This document shows, one piece after another, positions 36,596-45,497 of a stretch of 64,000 nucleotides of DNA. Below the pieces are notes generated by a model, which searched no databases, was not told where the DNA came from, and saw only the letters and a list, made by a program, of their open reading frames with translations. Origin of the DNA: Firmicutes bacterium TM09-10 (GTDB lineage: Bacteria; Bacillota; Clostridia; Lachnospirales; Lachnospiraceae). Positions within the stretch are counted from its first letter, which is position 1. Each line of letters opens with the position of its first letter. The position numbers and the translations under genes are program-made. The DNA lies in the NCBI GenBank assembly GCA_003481005.1, contig QUKC01000001.1:248001-312000 (forward strand), in the 5' to 3' direction.

Positions 36596-37327
36596 ATGAT
36601 ACCGATTTATTTATGTGAGGATAACACGCTTCAGCTTGATCTTCTCAAATCCATGATCGAAAAGTACATTTTCATTCAAGCTTACGACATGGAGATTCGA
36701 CAGGCCGTCCACACGCCGCATGAGCTGCTGGATCTGCTTCCGGATCAGCCCGAAAATGCCGTTTATTTTCTCGACATCCATCTGCACTCTGACATGGATG
36801 GAATCGAACTTGCCTCAGCAATCCGCCAGAAGGATCCGCGCGCATTCATCATTTTTACTACGACACATTCCGAAATGGCAATGACAACGTTCCGCTATCA
36901 GGTAGAACCGCTGGGTTTTTTAATCAAAGACGATCCGAACTACACCCTGCAGATTCTTCACTGTTTGCAGAGCGTTCTCGAGAAAAGTAAAATTCCGGCT
37001 TCTCCGAACGGTCGGCTGCATTTCAGGATGCCCGATCAGGATTTATTCATACCAATCCATGAAATTCTTTATATCGAAGCGACCGGTGCGCACCGCATCA
37101 CCGTCCATACGACGACTGCGATCTACCAGTGCAGCGGCTCCTTGAATGAAACGCTCTCCAAACTCGACCAGAGCTTTTTTCTCTGTCACAAATCCTGCCT
37201 GGTAAACACTGCACATATCCGCACGCTGTATCGCCGCCCCTGCCAGATTGTTCTGGATAACGGCGCGGTCTGCCCCTGTGCACAGAGGCGTTTCTCTCAG
37301 CTGCAGCACCTGATGGGAATTGAATAA
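36596..37327 (+). CDS. agrA: AgrA-like LytTR response regulator
   Basis: 243 residues from the ATG at 36596, placed just after GGGGG; an ATG four codons earlier overlaps that site. Receiver domain with CEDN acidic pocket and phosphoacceptor Asp60 in YFLDIHL. C-terminal LytTR DNA-binding domain (about residues 140-243) with EILYIEATGAHRITVHT and FLCHKSCLVNTAHI. Expected to be phosphorylated by the AgrC-like kinase and to activate agrBD. The stop is only 2 bases from the stop of the convergent ytvI-like gene, with no terminator between. Confidence 0.92.
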   Translation: MIPIYLCEDNTLQLDLLKSMIEKYIFIQAYDMEIRQAVHTPHELLDLLPDQPENAVYFLDIHLHSDMDGIELASAIRQKDPRAFIIFTTTHSEMAMTTFRYQVEPLGFLIKDDPNYTLQILHCLQSVLEKSKIPASPNGRLHFRMPDQDLFIPIHEILYIEATGAHRITVHTTTAIYQCSGSLNETLSKLDQSFFLCHKSCLVNTAHIRTLYRRPCQIVLDNGAVCPCAQRRFSQLQHLMGIE

Positions 37328-37329
37328 CC

Positions 37330-38427
37330 TCAGCTTCTGCAGAAAATCTGCCGCAGTCCTTCTGTATACAGCACTGTATACAACGGTCCCAGAAAAATGC
37401 CGCCGGCTCCAAACACTTTCACACCTGCATAGACTGACAAAAGCATCAGCACCGGCGGCAGACCGATCTGCGCACCCAACAGGCGCGGTTCCAGAAGCTC
37501 CCGTGCTGCAATACACGCGACGTAGGTAACCGAAGCAAACACCGCACCCTGAGGATTTTCATTCAAAAGCTGCCAAATCGCAGTCGGAATCAGCACAATG
37601 CCGGTTCCGATCATCGGCAATGCGTCCAAAATCCCTGCCAATAGTCCAATCCACAGACCATTTCTGACTTTTCCAATCCAAAGCCCCAAAACTGTAATTC
37701 CTGATATGATCACCAGAATTTTCAGCTGCGCCTTGCAGTAACCGCCTGTCATCCGTAAGATTCTGTCAATATTTTCCCAGATCTCGCTCTTTTTCATCCA
37801 TTCCGAAAAACGCGCATAATCCCTGCACAGCCAGAACGCCGCGATCATCCCGATCCCCCAGAACGCTCCTGTCCGCAACGCAAAGCTACAGGATTTCGCC
37901 GTCCAGTCCGCAGCCTTTGGCAAAATCTCCCGACCGACAGTTTTCGCCATTTCGTCTCCCTTATCCTGAAAAAACGTTCTAATTTCTCCCCGTTCCCTCC
38001 CAAGAAGCTCTTCCGCCCTGCAACAGCCATTTTCAAACGCTATATTCACCTGATCTTTGATCGCGCCTGACTCACTTCCGATTTTTACCGCCCATGCAGT
38101 TCCCTTTGACAGCAGAAAAAAGAATCCAGCCGCAAGGATTCCAGTCAAAAGCAGCAAAAATCCTGCCATCAGGATGTCTTTTCGAATCCGCAGCCTTTTC
38201 TCTGCCCGGCAAAGCTGCGGATATAAAATTCGGACAATGAAAAAAGCAAACACAAACGGCGCAACAAGCGGCAGCAAATATCGAAGCACTGCGTATAACC
38301 CGCCTGCAAGCCCTGCAGCATAGAGCACTTTTTGCCTACAAGACCGGGCATTCTCTCTATTTTCCTCTGCATCCGCAGCGCTATCCTTCTTCTCTAAACA
38401 GCTGTTTTTTTCAAAAAAATTACCCAT
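37330..38427 (-). CDS. AI-2E family membrane protein, sporulation YtvI-like
   Basis: 365 residues. A short polar N terminus, then seven or so hydrophobic segments; the C-terminal block GLLAGILDALPMIGTGIVLIP and REL-LEPRLLGAQIGLPPVLML is the AI-2E/YtvI family signature. In spore formers the closest group is the sporulation integral membrane protein YtvI, of unknown biochemical role. GGAG precedes the ATG by 6 bases. Converges with agrA with a 2-base gap. Confidence 0.85.
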   Translation of the reverse strand: MGNFFEKNSCLEKKDSAADAEENRENARSCRQKVLYAAGLAGGLYAVLRYLLPLVAPFVFAFFIVRILYPQLCRAEKRLRIRKDILMAGFLLLLTGILAAGFFFLLSKGTAWAVKIGSESGAIKDQVNIAFENGCCRAEELLGRERGEIRTFFQDKGDEMAKTVGREILPKAADWTAKSCSFALRTGAFWGIGMIAAFWLCRDYARFSEWMKKSEIWENIDRILRMTGGYCKAQLKILVIISGITVLGLWIGKVRNGLWIGLLAGILDALPMIGTGIVLIPTAIWQLLNENPQGAVFASVTYVACIAARELLEPRLLGAQIGLPPVLMLLSVYAGVKVFGAGGIFLGPLYTVLYTEGLRQIFCRS

Positions 38428-38552
38428 ACCATTCTCCGTTCCGCAGATGTTTTCCCATCTCCATTGAGACTTAGTATGAGTAATTTCGACATTATTATGA
38501 TATCAGGATCAGGATTCAAAAAGCGATTCGTGATATTGGGTATTCCTTTCTA

Positions 38553-40199
38553 CTATTTTTCTGCCGCTTCCCGCACCAGATTTTCCGACATAGCGATCAG
38601 CAGAAACAGAAACGGAATGCAGCAAACCTGCTGATAACAGAAAAAGTTGTGTGCACCGTAAACGAGCACCGCCCGCAGCCCCATCAACGCCATTGGTTCT
38701 TTTTCCCTGTTTTTCCAGAAGCGACACACTGCAGCAGCCAGAAATCCGACAAACGCTGCAAATCCGATCCCGCCGGTACAGAACAGCTGGTTTAAAAATT
38801 CATTGTGCGCATTCGTCAACGTCTGATTCTGCCCGAAATAATGATGCAGTCTGCCCGCAAGATCTGTGTCTGCATAGCAGTAAACCGAATAACAGTCCGG
38901 TCCAACGCCCGTAAGCTTTCTCCATAACGGCAGCTTTGCAAACGTTTCCGCCGTGATGCTCCAGGAAAAGCCGCGGGAATTTCCCCAATATTCATCAAAT
39001 AAAAGATACTGGCCCGTACTGGAAACCCCGAACCATTTCTGCAGCAGACCGGTTGTATTCGCCCAAATCGTCACCACAAAAAGAAGCATCAGACCGACCA
39101 CGCCGATCACTGCAATCTTTCGCAAAGTCCGCCCACAGCGGATAATTTCTGCAGCTTCATGCTTTTGCCGGTACAACAGCAGAACAATGTATCCCATGCA
39201 CACGATCAGGAAAAATACCCATGTCGCCGTGCTTTTTGAGAAAAATTCCGAAAGGCTGCCGAGCTGTTTTGCTTTCTCAGGGAATAACTCCTGCAAAATT
39301 CCGATCAATTTAAAGCTTCCAAACATCAACAGAAGCGTTTCCAGAAACCGTTCCATCCGATCGAAGCTGTCGCAGCCTGCAAGAAACAATCCCAGAAGCA
39401 AAAACACCATCGCAGCAAACGCACTGTCGCTGTTCTGGGTCACAACCGTTCCAAAGCCCAGCATGCAGTACAGCCCTGCTGCCGTGCGGATTCTATTGTC
39501 TTTTGCAATAAAAAACACTGTAGCTCCAGCTGTCAGCGCCACGCAGACATATCCGGAATACCAGGACGCCTGCCCGATGGTCGAAAGAAACAACAGCTGC
39601 CACGACTCATCCAGGCCCTGATACATTCCGAGGGGATCGATCGAAAACCGGTGCAGGATCCCCAGCAAAAACACGCCGCCGGACGCCAGCATATGTACTG
39701 CCAGCAGCCCTTTCCACCAGATCAGATACCTCGATACCAGAAAATACATCAGCACAAGAATTACCTGCGTCCGCAGCCCCATTGACCAGCCATCTGTGCC
39801 AGTCCATGCCGCCGCGCGGTCAACACTAAATAGCCACGAAACGAAAATCGCTGCAAGGTAACACAGCATGGCAATATCTAAATTGCTGAGAGAACGAGCG
39901 GCTGGGTGCGCCTGTGCCTGCACACCAGTCTGCGTCTTTGCGTCTGACTCTTGCTTGTGCATCCGCAAAAACAGCTTCGCTGCGCAGGCTTTTCCCCAAC
40001 TTCCAGCCGCCAGCACGCCTGCAGGAATCAGGCACACCAGACTGACTGTCAGGAAAAACGAAAACTTCCGCACGCCCATCTGGGAATAGTGATTCTTCAT
40101 ATAATAAGGAAAAACCGCTGTCATCAGAAAAATCCACAGGGCGGTCAGCCACGAAACCGCAGATTTGCTTTCAAAGCGTAAGTTTGTCCGTAAGCTCAT
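38553..40199 (-). CDS. O-antigen ligase-like polytopic membrane protein
   Basis: 548 residues from the ATG at 40199 (an upstream TTG is less likely). Around twelve hydrophobic segments. A large loop with LTGVGPDCYSVYCYADTDLAG and the segment NAHNEFLNQLFCTGGI fit the Wzy/O-antigen ligase-like (WaaL/PglL-like) family, where NAHNxxL is typical. Probably transfers or polymerises a surface glycan at the outer face of the membrane; substrate unknown. It overlaps the end of the pseudouridine synthase gene by 29 bases. Confidence 0.82.
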   Translation of the reverse strand: MSLRTNLRFESKSAVSWLTALWIFLMTAVFPYYMKNHYSQMGVRKFSFFLTVSLVCLIPAGVLAAGSWGKACAAKLFLRMHKQESDAKTQTGVQAQAHPAARSLSNLDIAMLCYLAAIFVSWLFSVDRAAAWTGTDGWSMGLRTQVILVLMYFLVSRYLIWWKGLLAVHMLASGGVFLLGILHRFSIDPLGMYQGLDESWQLLFLSTIGQASWYSGYVCVALTAGATVFFIAKDNRIRTAAGLYCMLGFGTVVTQNSDSAFAAMVFLLLGLFLAGCDSFDRMERFLETLLLMFGSFKLIGILQELFPEKAKQLGSLSEFFSKSTATWVFFLIVCMGYIVLLLYRQKHEAAEIIRCGRTLRKIAVIGVVGLMLLFVVTIWANTTGLLQKWFGVSSTGQYLLFDEYWGNSRGFSWSITAETFAKLPLWRKLTGVGPDCYSVYCYADTDLAGRLHHYFGQNQTLTNAHNEFLNQLFCTGGIGFAAFVGFLAAAVCRFWKNREKEPMALMGLRAVLVYGAHNFFCYQQVCCIPFLFLLIAMSENLVREAAEK

Positions 40200-40935
40200 A
40201 ACATACTCTTTTCCCGCTTGTCGGATGACAAAACGCAAGTTTTACTGCCTGCAGACGGATTGTCCGAATCCCGAGCTGCATGGATACCTCCCGACTCTCT
40301 TCGCTGCCGTAGCGCTGATCGCCAAGAAGCGGCATTCCCGCATGCGCCATCTGCACCCGGATCTGATGGAATCTTCCCGTTTCCAGCTCCACTTCCAAAA
40401 GTGCCCGGTTTCCCTGACATGCCAGACATTTCCAGGATAAAACCGCCTTTTTCGCACCGTTTTGTGAAGCATCGCAGACGCGAGCAATAGAAGCTTCCTT
40501 TACCAACCAGTCTGTCAGTGTTCCGCGTTTTCCGGTCAGGTCTTCTTTCGTATACACGACTGCGTAATAGATTTTGTTCATCTGATGCTGCGCAGTCTGG
40601 GTGCTTAACGCACCTGCGGCTTTTTTATTTTTGGCAAAAACCAAAAGACCGGAAACCGGCTGGTCGAGCCGGTGCACGACACCCAGATAGACCGACTGCG
40701 GCCTGCGCACTCCGACGGACGCCGTTGCCGTTGCCGATGCCGGCTGTCGGGTGCCGCCAAACGCCGAGATTTCCGTAGATTTTCCGGGCGCGCCCGCCAG
40801 CTGCTTCCCCGTCAGGTAATTTTTCAGCTCACTGACCATATCCGGCTCGGAAATCCGGGCGCTTTGAACCGCCAGTCCCGCCGGTTTTTCGCAAACCAGA
40901 ATATCTTTATCTTCGTATATAATTTTTACTGCCAC
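40171..40935 (-). CDS. RluA-family pseudouridine synthase
   Basis: 254 residues. N-terminal KIIYEDKDILVCEKPAGLAVQ and the catalytic motif HRLDQPVSGLLVFAKN place it in the RluA/RluC/RluD family; later GRFHQIRVQMAHAG and LGDQRYG are conserved. There is no S4 domain. An unusual Gly/Ala/Ser/Thr-rich insertion (about residues 47-80) precedes the catalytic motif. Probable target: rRNA or tRNA uridines. It follows the response-regulator gene by 24 bases and is probably in the same transcript. Confidence 0.92.
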   Translation of the reverse strand: MAVKIIYEDKDILVCEKPAGLAVQSARISEPDMVSELKNYLTGKQLAGAPGKSTEISAFGGTRQPASATATASVGVRRPQSVYLGVVHRLDQPVSGLLVFAKNKKAAGALSTQTAQHQMNKIYYAVVYTKEDLTGKRGTLTDWLVKEASIARVCDASQNGAKKAVLSWKCLACQGNRALLEVELETGRFHQIRVQMAHAGMPLLGDQRYGSEESREVSMQLGIRTIRLQAVKLAFCHPTSGKRVCYELTDKLTL

Positions 40936-40959
40936 GTTCCCCTCATTTCCGGATATGCT

Positions 40960-41649
40960 TCAGACCTTGAAGCGATATCCAACACCCCAGATTGTTTCGA
41001 TATACTGCGGATTGGCGGTGTCTACTTCGATTTTTTCACGGATTTTTTTGATATGGACGGTTACGGTCGCAATGTCGCCGATCGATTCCATATCCCAGAT
41101 TTCCCGAAACAGCTCTTCTTTGGTAAAAACATGATTCGGGTTCTCTGCAAGGAAGGTCAGCAGGTCGAATTCCTTTGTCGTAAATGCTTTCTCTTCGCCG
41201 TTAATCCATACACGCCTTGCCGTTTTGTCGATTTTCAGGCCACGGATTTCTATAATATCGTTTGTTTTCTGATGGCTGCTCGTCAGCCTTTCGTACCGCG
41301 CCATATGCGCCTTGACGCGCGCTACCAGCTCGCTCGGAGAAAACGGTTTCGTCATATAGTCGTCTGCGCCCAGACCCAGGCCCCGGATTTTGTCGATGTC
41401 ATCCTTTTTCGCACTCACCATCAGGATCGGGACATTTTTCTCCTCCCGGATCCTGCGGCATACCTCAAACCCATCAATGCCGGGCAGCATCAGATCCAGC
41501 ACGATCAGGTCAAAATCCTCTTTCAGTGCGCGCGTAAGTCCTTTGTCACCCGCATATTCGATCTGTACATCAAATCCGCTCAGCTCCAGATAATCCTTTT
41601 CCAGATCTGCAATTGCCACTTCATCTTCGATAATTAAAATTTTACTCAT
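40960..41649 (-). CDS. OmpR/PhoB-family response regulator
   Basis: 229 residues. Receiver domain starts KILIIEDEVAIADLE, with phosphoacceptor Asp in LIVLDLMLPGIDG; a winged-helix output domain covers about residues 130-229 (KEFDLLTFLAENPNHVFTKE, TVHIKKIREKIE, VGYRFKV). Close in form to VanR-type regulators. Its start overlaps the kinase stop by 8 bases, with the kinase gene first, which is the less common order. Confidence 0.94.
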   Translation of the reverse strand: MSKILIIEDEVAIADLEKDYLELSGFDVQIEYAGDKGLTRALKEDFDLIVLDLMLPGIDGFEVCRRIREEKNVPILMVSAKKDDIDKIRGLGLGADDYMTKPFSPSELVARVKAHMARYERLTSSHQKTNDIIEIRGLKIDKTARRVWINGEEKAFTTKEFDLLTFLAENPNHVFTKEELFREIWDMESIGDIATVTVHIKKIREKIEVDTANPQYIETIWGVGYRFKV

Positions 41650-43129
41650 CTGCTTCCGCCTCCCTGTATTTTCTAATCACAAAATGCAGACATGTTCCTT
41701 CGCCCTCTTTGCTGGTCGCCCAGATGTATCCGCCATGATCCTCGATGATCTTTTTCACAATGGACAGCCCGATTCCGCTTCCGCCTTTCATGGAGTTGCG
41801 GGATGCGTCCGTCCGGTAAAACCGCTCAAATATATTGCCGAGGTCTTTTGCCGCGATTCCCTTGCCGTTGTCCTCGATTTCTACCCGGATGGAATCCACC
41901 TCATCCAGCAGGCGAATATCGATCACGCCTTTCTCTTTGTCCATATATTTGATGCTGTTGCCAATGATATTGTTGATGACTTTTTTGAGCTGCTCCGGAT
42001 CTGCGATAATCCGAGTGTCGGGCTCCACCAGATTGGAATAGTTCAGCTGGATATTTTTCGATTCCAGGTCCAGCCCGACGTCCTCTACGCAGTCTGCGAA
42101 AAATTCTGCAACGTTTATTCGGTGGAAATTGTACGGAATACGATTATTATCAATACTGGAATAATAGGTCAGCTCATTGATCAGCCGATCCATGTCGTTC
42201 GCTTTTGTGTAAATCGTGCGCAGATATTTGTCCCGACGCTCCGGTGTGTCCGCCACACCGTCGATAATTCCTTCCACATAGCCCTTGATCGCCGTGATCG
42301 GAGTTTTTAAATCATGCGTGATATTGCTGATCAGCTCGCGGTTCTGCTTTTCGTTCTGAATCTTTTCCTCTGTGGACTCTTTTAACCGAAGACGCATGTC
42401 CTCATAGTTGCGGTACAGCTCGCCAATTTCGTTGTCGTCCTCGGATTCCAGCATATAATCGAAGTTTCCCTCCGCGATTTTCTGCATCGCCAGATTCAGC
42501 CGGTTGATCGGAGCAAATACATCCTTATGGATCCACTGGGTCAGCACCATCGCCGTAAGCACCAGAATAAATATGATCGCCAGAAACATATCCAGCAGGA
42601 ACGTCTTGGAAAATATACTCGTGATCCGCGTTACAATAAATGCGCTGCCCTCTGTCCCGTCTGCAAACTGAAAATCAATCTGTTTTACCAGCTTGCGCAT
42701 ATCATTAAAGTAATATGCGGAATCCGTTTCCTCACTCTCCAGCCCATACGCCGGCAGCCTGGAAAAAATCTGCTGCGCGGCAGCTGCATTTCCGGCAAAG
42801 TAAATCTGATCCCCTTTTCGGATGATAATATAGGAAGATTTATCCGCCGCTTCTTCATTTAATTTATCCAAATACGCCTTGTCCTCCAGCCGGTGCGTGT
42901 TTTCCCGCGCCTGCTCCTGAATCGTATCGAACAGCTCATCCGTCGCCTGACTGAACGCATCGATCGATTCCGACATCATGCTGTAGGCCCGCATACCTTC
43001 GTCATAGGTCGTCTGACCTCCTGACCGCATCATGATCGTCCCAATGCCCAGAAACGCGCACAGGGACAACAAAACCGGAAGCAGGATGATCGTCAAAAAT
43101 GTGATTGCAAGCTTTGTCTTAAATTTCAT
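41642..43129 (-). CDS. HAMP-domain sensor histidine kinase
   Basis: 495 residues from the ATG at 43129 (AGGGAG about 10 bases upstream). Two membrane segments (about residues 8-30 and 170-190) enclose an extracellular sensor; HAMP follows (MQKIAEGNFDYML), then HisKA with ELISNITHDLKTPITAIKGY and HATPase_c with KVINNIIGNSIKYM and GSGIGLSIVKKII. Partner of the OmpR-type regulator encoded next. A TATACT -10-like box lies upstream at 43204-43199 on the minus strand. Signal unknown. Confidence 0.93.
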   Translation of the reverse strand: MKFKTKLAITFLTIILLPVLLSLCAFLGIGTIMMRSGGQTTYDEGMRAYSMMSESIDAFSQATDELFDTIQEQARENTHRLEDKAYLDKLNEEAADKSSYIIIRKGDQIYFAGNAAAAQQIFSRLPAYGLESEETDSAYYFNDMRKLVKQIDFQFADGTEGSAFIVTRITSIFSKTFLLDMFLAIIFILVLTAMVLTQWIHKDVFAPINRLNLAMQKIAEGNFDYMLESEDDNEIGELYRNYEDMRLRLKESTEEKIQNEKQNRELISNITHDLKTPITAIKGYVEGIIDGVADTPERRDKYLRTIYTKANDMDRLINELTYYSSIDNNRIPYNFHRINVAEFFADCVEDVGLDLESKNIQLNYSNLVEPDTRIIADPEQLKKVINNIIGNSIKYMDKEKGVIDIRLLDEVDSIRVEIEDNGKGIAAKDLGNIFERFYRTDASRNSMKGGSGIGLSIVKKIIEDHGGYIWATSKEGEGTCLHFVIRKYREAEADE

Positions 43130-43277
43130 GATCTGACAACTCCCTGTCTTTTGCTGCAGACAGTCTGCATTTTCCGACTGCGCTACATTACTATTTTCAG
43201 TATACCACATCCTTTTTTCCTTTTTATAAAATAGAAAGAATATATTTCTAAAAAATGTATAAATCTAAAAAATGGTG

Positions 43278-43334
43278 TTGACATTTCCGGATCGGTGACC
43301 TATAATAAACCCATGATAACGATAACAATTATCA
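43278..43334 (+). promoter_or_regulatory. perR promoter with overlapping Fur/Per box
   Basis: TTGACA (43278-43283), 17-base spacer, TATAAT (43301-43306): a consensus promoter. Right after it CGATAAC-A-ATTATCA (43320-43334) matches the 7-1-7 Fur/Per box at 12 of 14 positions. This places an autoregulatory operator at the transcription start. Confidence 0.88.
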
Positions 43335-43356
43335 TTATTGAATAGGAGATGAAGCA

Positions 43357-43755
43357 ATGCCGGCTTTGAAGTACAGCCGTCAGCGGGAAGCGATCAAGTG
43401 CTTCCTTATGACACGCAAAGATCATCCGACCGCAGATGTGGTATATCACTCTCTCCGTGCAGACTTTCCAAACATCAGTCTTGGGACTGTCTACCGGAAC
43501 CTGACCCTGCTTGCTGACCTCGGTGAGATCGCAAGACTCCGGCTTGGGGACGGTGTGGATCACTTCGATGCTGATACCAGCCGTCATTATCACTTTATCT
43601 GCTCGGAATGCGGCAGCGTTCTCGACCTGCACACCGAATTTCCGGATTCCTTCGATTCTCTTCACGGGACATCCGTGGATGGAAACCGGATCGACGGACA
43701 TGCAGTGTATTTTCAGGGGATCTGCCACTGCTGTTTAAACAAACAGCACAGTTAA
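43357..43755 (+). CDS. Fur-family regulator, PerR-like
   Basis: 132 residues. Winged helix at the N terminus (QREAIKCFLMTRKDHPTADVVYHSL, SLGTVYRNLTLLADLGEI) and a metal-binding C-terminal half with HFDADTSRHYHFICSECG and a final GICHCCLN, giving the two CxxC structural zinc motifs. The DADTSRHYHF segment is typical of PerR. The consensus promoter and Fur/Per box upstream and the rubrerythrin gene 61 bases downstream fit a peroxide-responsive repressor. Zur or Fur is less likely. Confidence 0.9.
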   Translation: MPALKYSRQREAIKCFLMTRKDHPTADVVYHSLRADFPNISLGTVYRNLTLLADLGEIARLRLGDGVDHFDADTSRHYHFICSECGSVLDLHTEFPDSFDSLHGTSVDGNRIDGHAVYFQGICHCCLNKQHS

Positions 43756-43816
43756 TTTTTTACAGTAAATCAGGCAATGAAACCCATTGTCATGAATAAG
43801 AAAGGGGATTAAAATT

Positions 43817-44356
43817 ATGAAATTCGTATGTTCTGTATGTGGTTATGTTTATGAAGGTGAAAAGGCTCCGGAAGAATGTCCTATCTGCCATGCTCCCGCT
43901 TCCAAATTCGTCGCTCAGTCCGGCGAAATGAACTGGGCTGCTGAGCACGTTGTAGGCGTTGCACAGGGCGCTCCGGAAGATATCATCGCTGACCTGAGAG
44001 CAAACTTCGAGGGCGAGTGCTCTGAAGTTGGTATGTACCTGGCTATGGCAAGAGTTGCACACAGAGAAGGCTATCCCGAAATCGGTCTGTACTGGGAAAA
44101 GGCAGCTTTCGAAGAAGCTGAGCACGCTGCAAAATTTGCAGAGCTGTTAGGCGAAGTTGTTACCGACTCCACCAAGAAGAATCTGGAGATGAGAGTAGAA
44201 GCTGAGAACGGCGCTACCGCTGGTAAGACTGATCTGGCAAAGAGAGCAAAGGCTCTGAACCTGGATGCAATCCATGATACCGTTCATGAGATGGCCCGTG
44301 ACGAGGCAAGACACGGAAAAGCATTTGAGGGTCTGTTAAAGAGATACTTCGGTTAA
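43817..44356 (+). CDS. Reverse rubrerythrin (NADH peroxidase type)
   Basis: 179 residues. The rubredoxin domain is at the N terminus (CSVCGYVY ... CPICHAP), followed by the four-helix diiron domain with [33 protein letters not shown] and [13 protein letters not shown], which carry the ExxH-type ligands. N-terminal rubredoxin defines the reverse rubrerythrins of clostridia, which reduce hydrogen peroxide. Follows perR and probably shares its promoter. Codon use looks more strongly biased than in its neighbours, as expected for a highly expressed protein. Confidence 0.95.
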   Translation: MKFVCSVCGYVYEGEKAPEECPICHAPASKFVAQSGEMNWAAEHVVGVAQGAPEDIIADLRANFEGECSEVGMYLAMARVAHREGYPEIGLYWEKAAFEEAEHAAKFAELLGEVVTDSTKKNLEMRVEAENGATAGKTDLAKRAKALNLDAIHDTVHEMARDEARHGKAFEGLLKRYFG

Positions 44357-44394
44357 TGAAAAATCCGGTATTTACCAAGGTTTACAAAAATTCT

Positions 44395-44428
44395 GAGGTG
44401 TGGCATCAAAAGCCACACCTCATTTTTT
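44395..44428 (+). terminator. Intrinsic terminator after rubrerythrin
   Basis: Arms GAGGTGTGGC and GCCACACCTC, 7-base loop, then T6. Confidence 0.93.
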
Positions 44429-44478
44429 CAAACTCTTTCTCAATTCGCAAACTTCCTCTGTTTTTCCCCCCTCTGCTA

Positions 44479-44487
44479 TGCTATACT
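44479..44487 (+). promoter_or_regulatory. Extended -10 of the sugar isomerase gene
   Basis: TGCTATACT, an extended -10 element, lies about 80 bases before the start codon, after the rubrerythrin terminator. No clear -35. Confidence 0.45.
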
Positions 44488-44569
44488 GTGCGTAGACATG
44501 AGCCGTGCCTCGGCTCCATATTACCGCACGCCATCCTTTTTTCGCGTGCGTTACAAACGGGAGGGACTT

Positions 44570-45430
44570 ATGAAAATATCGACAGAAATCGCCTCGGCTG
44601 CAGCGCTGGTCGGCGAAGAAAAGGCTGTAGAATATACCGCCAAAGCAGGCTTTGACGCATGGGATTTTTCCATGTTCGACATGTGCAAATATGATTGGAG
44701 CGCCGGATGCTTTTTACCCAATGACAATCCGCTCGCTTCCGATAATTATCTCGCCTTCGCGCGCAGATTAAAACAGATCGGTCTCGACAACGGCATCCTC
44801 TGCAATCAATCGCACGCGCCGTTCCCGTCCAGCGGACCGATCATCCCTTACTTAAAACGCGCGCTGGAATGCACCGCAGAGGCAGGCGGCAAAATCTGCA
44901 TCATCCATCCGGACAACTGCCTGTCCGCCCAGGAAAACGCGGAAATGTACTTTGATCTGCTGCCGTTTGCAAAAGAATGCGGCGTTAAAATCGCAACCGA
45001 AAATATGTGGAACTGGGACACAGAAAAGGATCAGTCCTCTTTCGCGGCATGTGCGACCTCTGCAAGCTTTAACGAGCACCTCGACATCGTAAACGACGAC
45101 TTTTTCGTTGCCTGCCTGGATATCGGACATGCAGAAATGCGCGGTTCCGGAGAAGGTGCAGCCAACATGATCCGCGCACTCGGAAACCGTCTGCAGGCGC
45201 TGCATATCCATGATAACGACTGCTGGCACGATTCCCATCAGATTCCGTTTTCCATGTCCATCGACTTCGATGCTGTCGTAAAGGCGCTCAAGGACATCAA
45301 CTACTCCGGTTACTTTACACTGGAGGCAAGCAGCTACCTCGAAGCATTTACACCGGAAACGACCCAAAAAGGGCTCTGTGACCTCGCGGCATCCGCAAAA
45401 AGACTTTCCGATATGTTTGAAGCACTGTAA
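44570..45430 (+). CDS. Sugar phosphate isomerase/epimerase (AP endonuclease 2-like TIM barrel)
   Basis: 286 residues from the ATG at 44570, with GGGAGG upstream. Starts MKISTEIASAAALVGEEKAVEYTAKAGFDAWDF; later CIIHPDN, KIATENMWNW, CLDIGHAEMRG and LHIHDNDC carry the Glu, Asp and His metal ligands of this family. Cytosolic. Substrate may be a myo-inositol or ketose derivative, but the family covers many. Monocistronic: own -10 element upstream and terminator downstream. Confidence 0.88.
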   Translation: MKISTEIASAAALVGEEKAVEYTAKAGFDAWDFSMFDMCKYDWSAGCFLPNDNPLASDNYLAFARRLKQIGLDNGILCNQSHAPFPSSGPIIPYLKRALECTAEAGGKICIIHPDNCLSAQENAEMYFDLLPFAKECGVKIATENMWNWDTEKDQSSFAACATSASFNEHLDIVNDDFFVACLDIGHAEMRGSGEGAANMIRALGNRLQALHIHDNDCWHDSHQIPFSMSIDFDAVVKALKDINYSGYFTLEASSYLEAFTPETTQKGLCDLAASAKRLSDMFEAL

Positions 45431-45454
45431 GGCTCCAGACCCATCCTATAGATT

Positions 45455-45497
45455 CAGCCGCTCTGCATCGGTTTTTCCGGCAGCAGCGGCTGTTTTT
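45455..45497 (+). terminator. Intrinsic terminator after the isomerase gene
   Basis: Arms CAGCCGCT and AGCGGCTG, followed by T5. It touches the stop of the convergent minus-strand gene. Confidence 0.75.
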
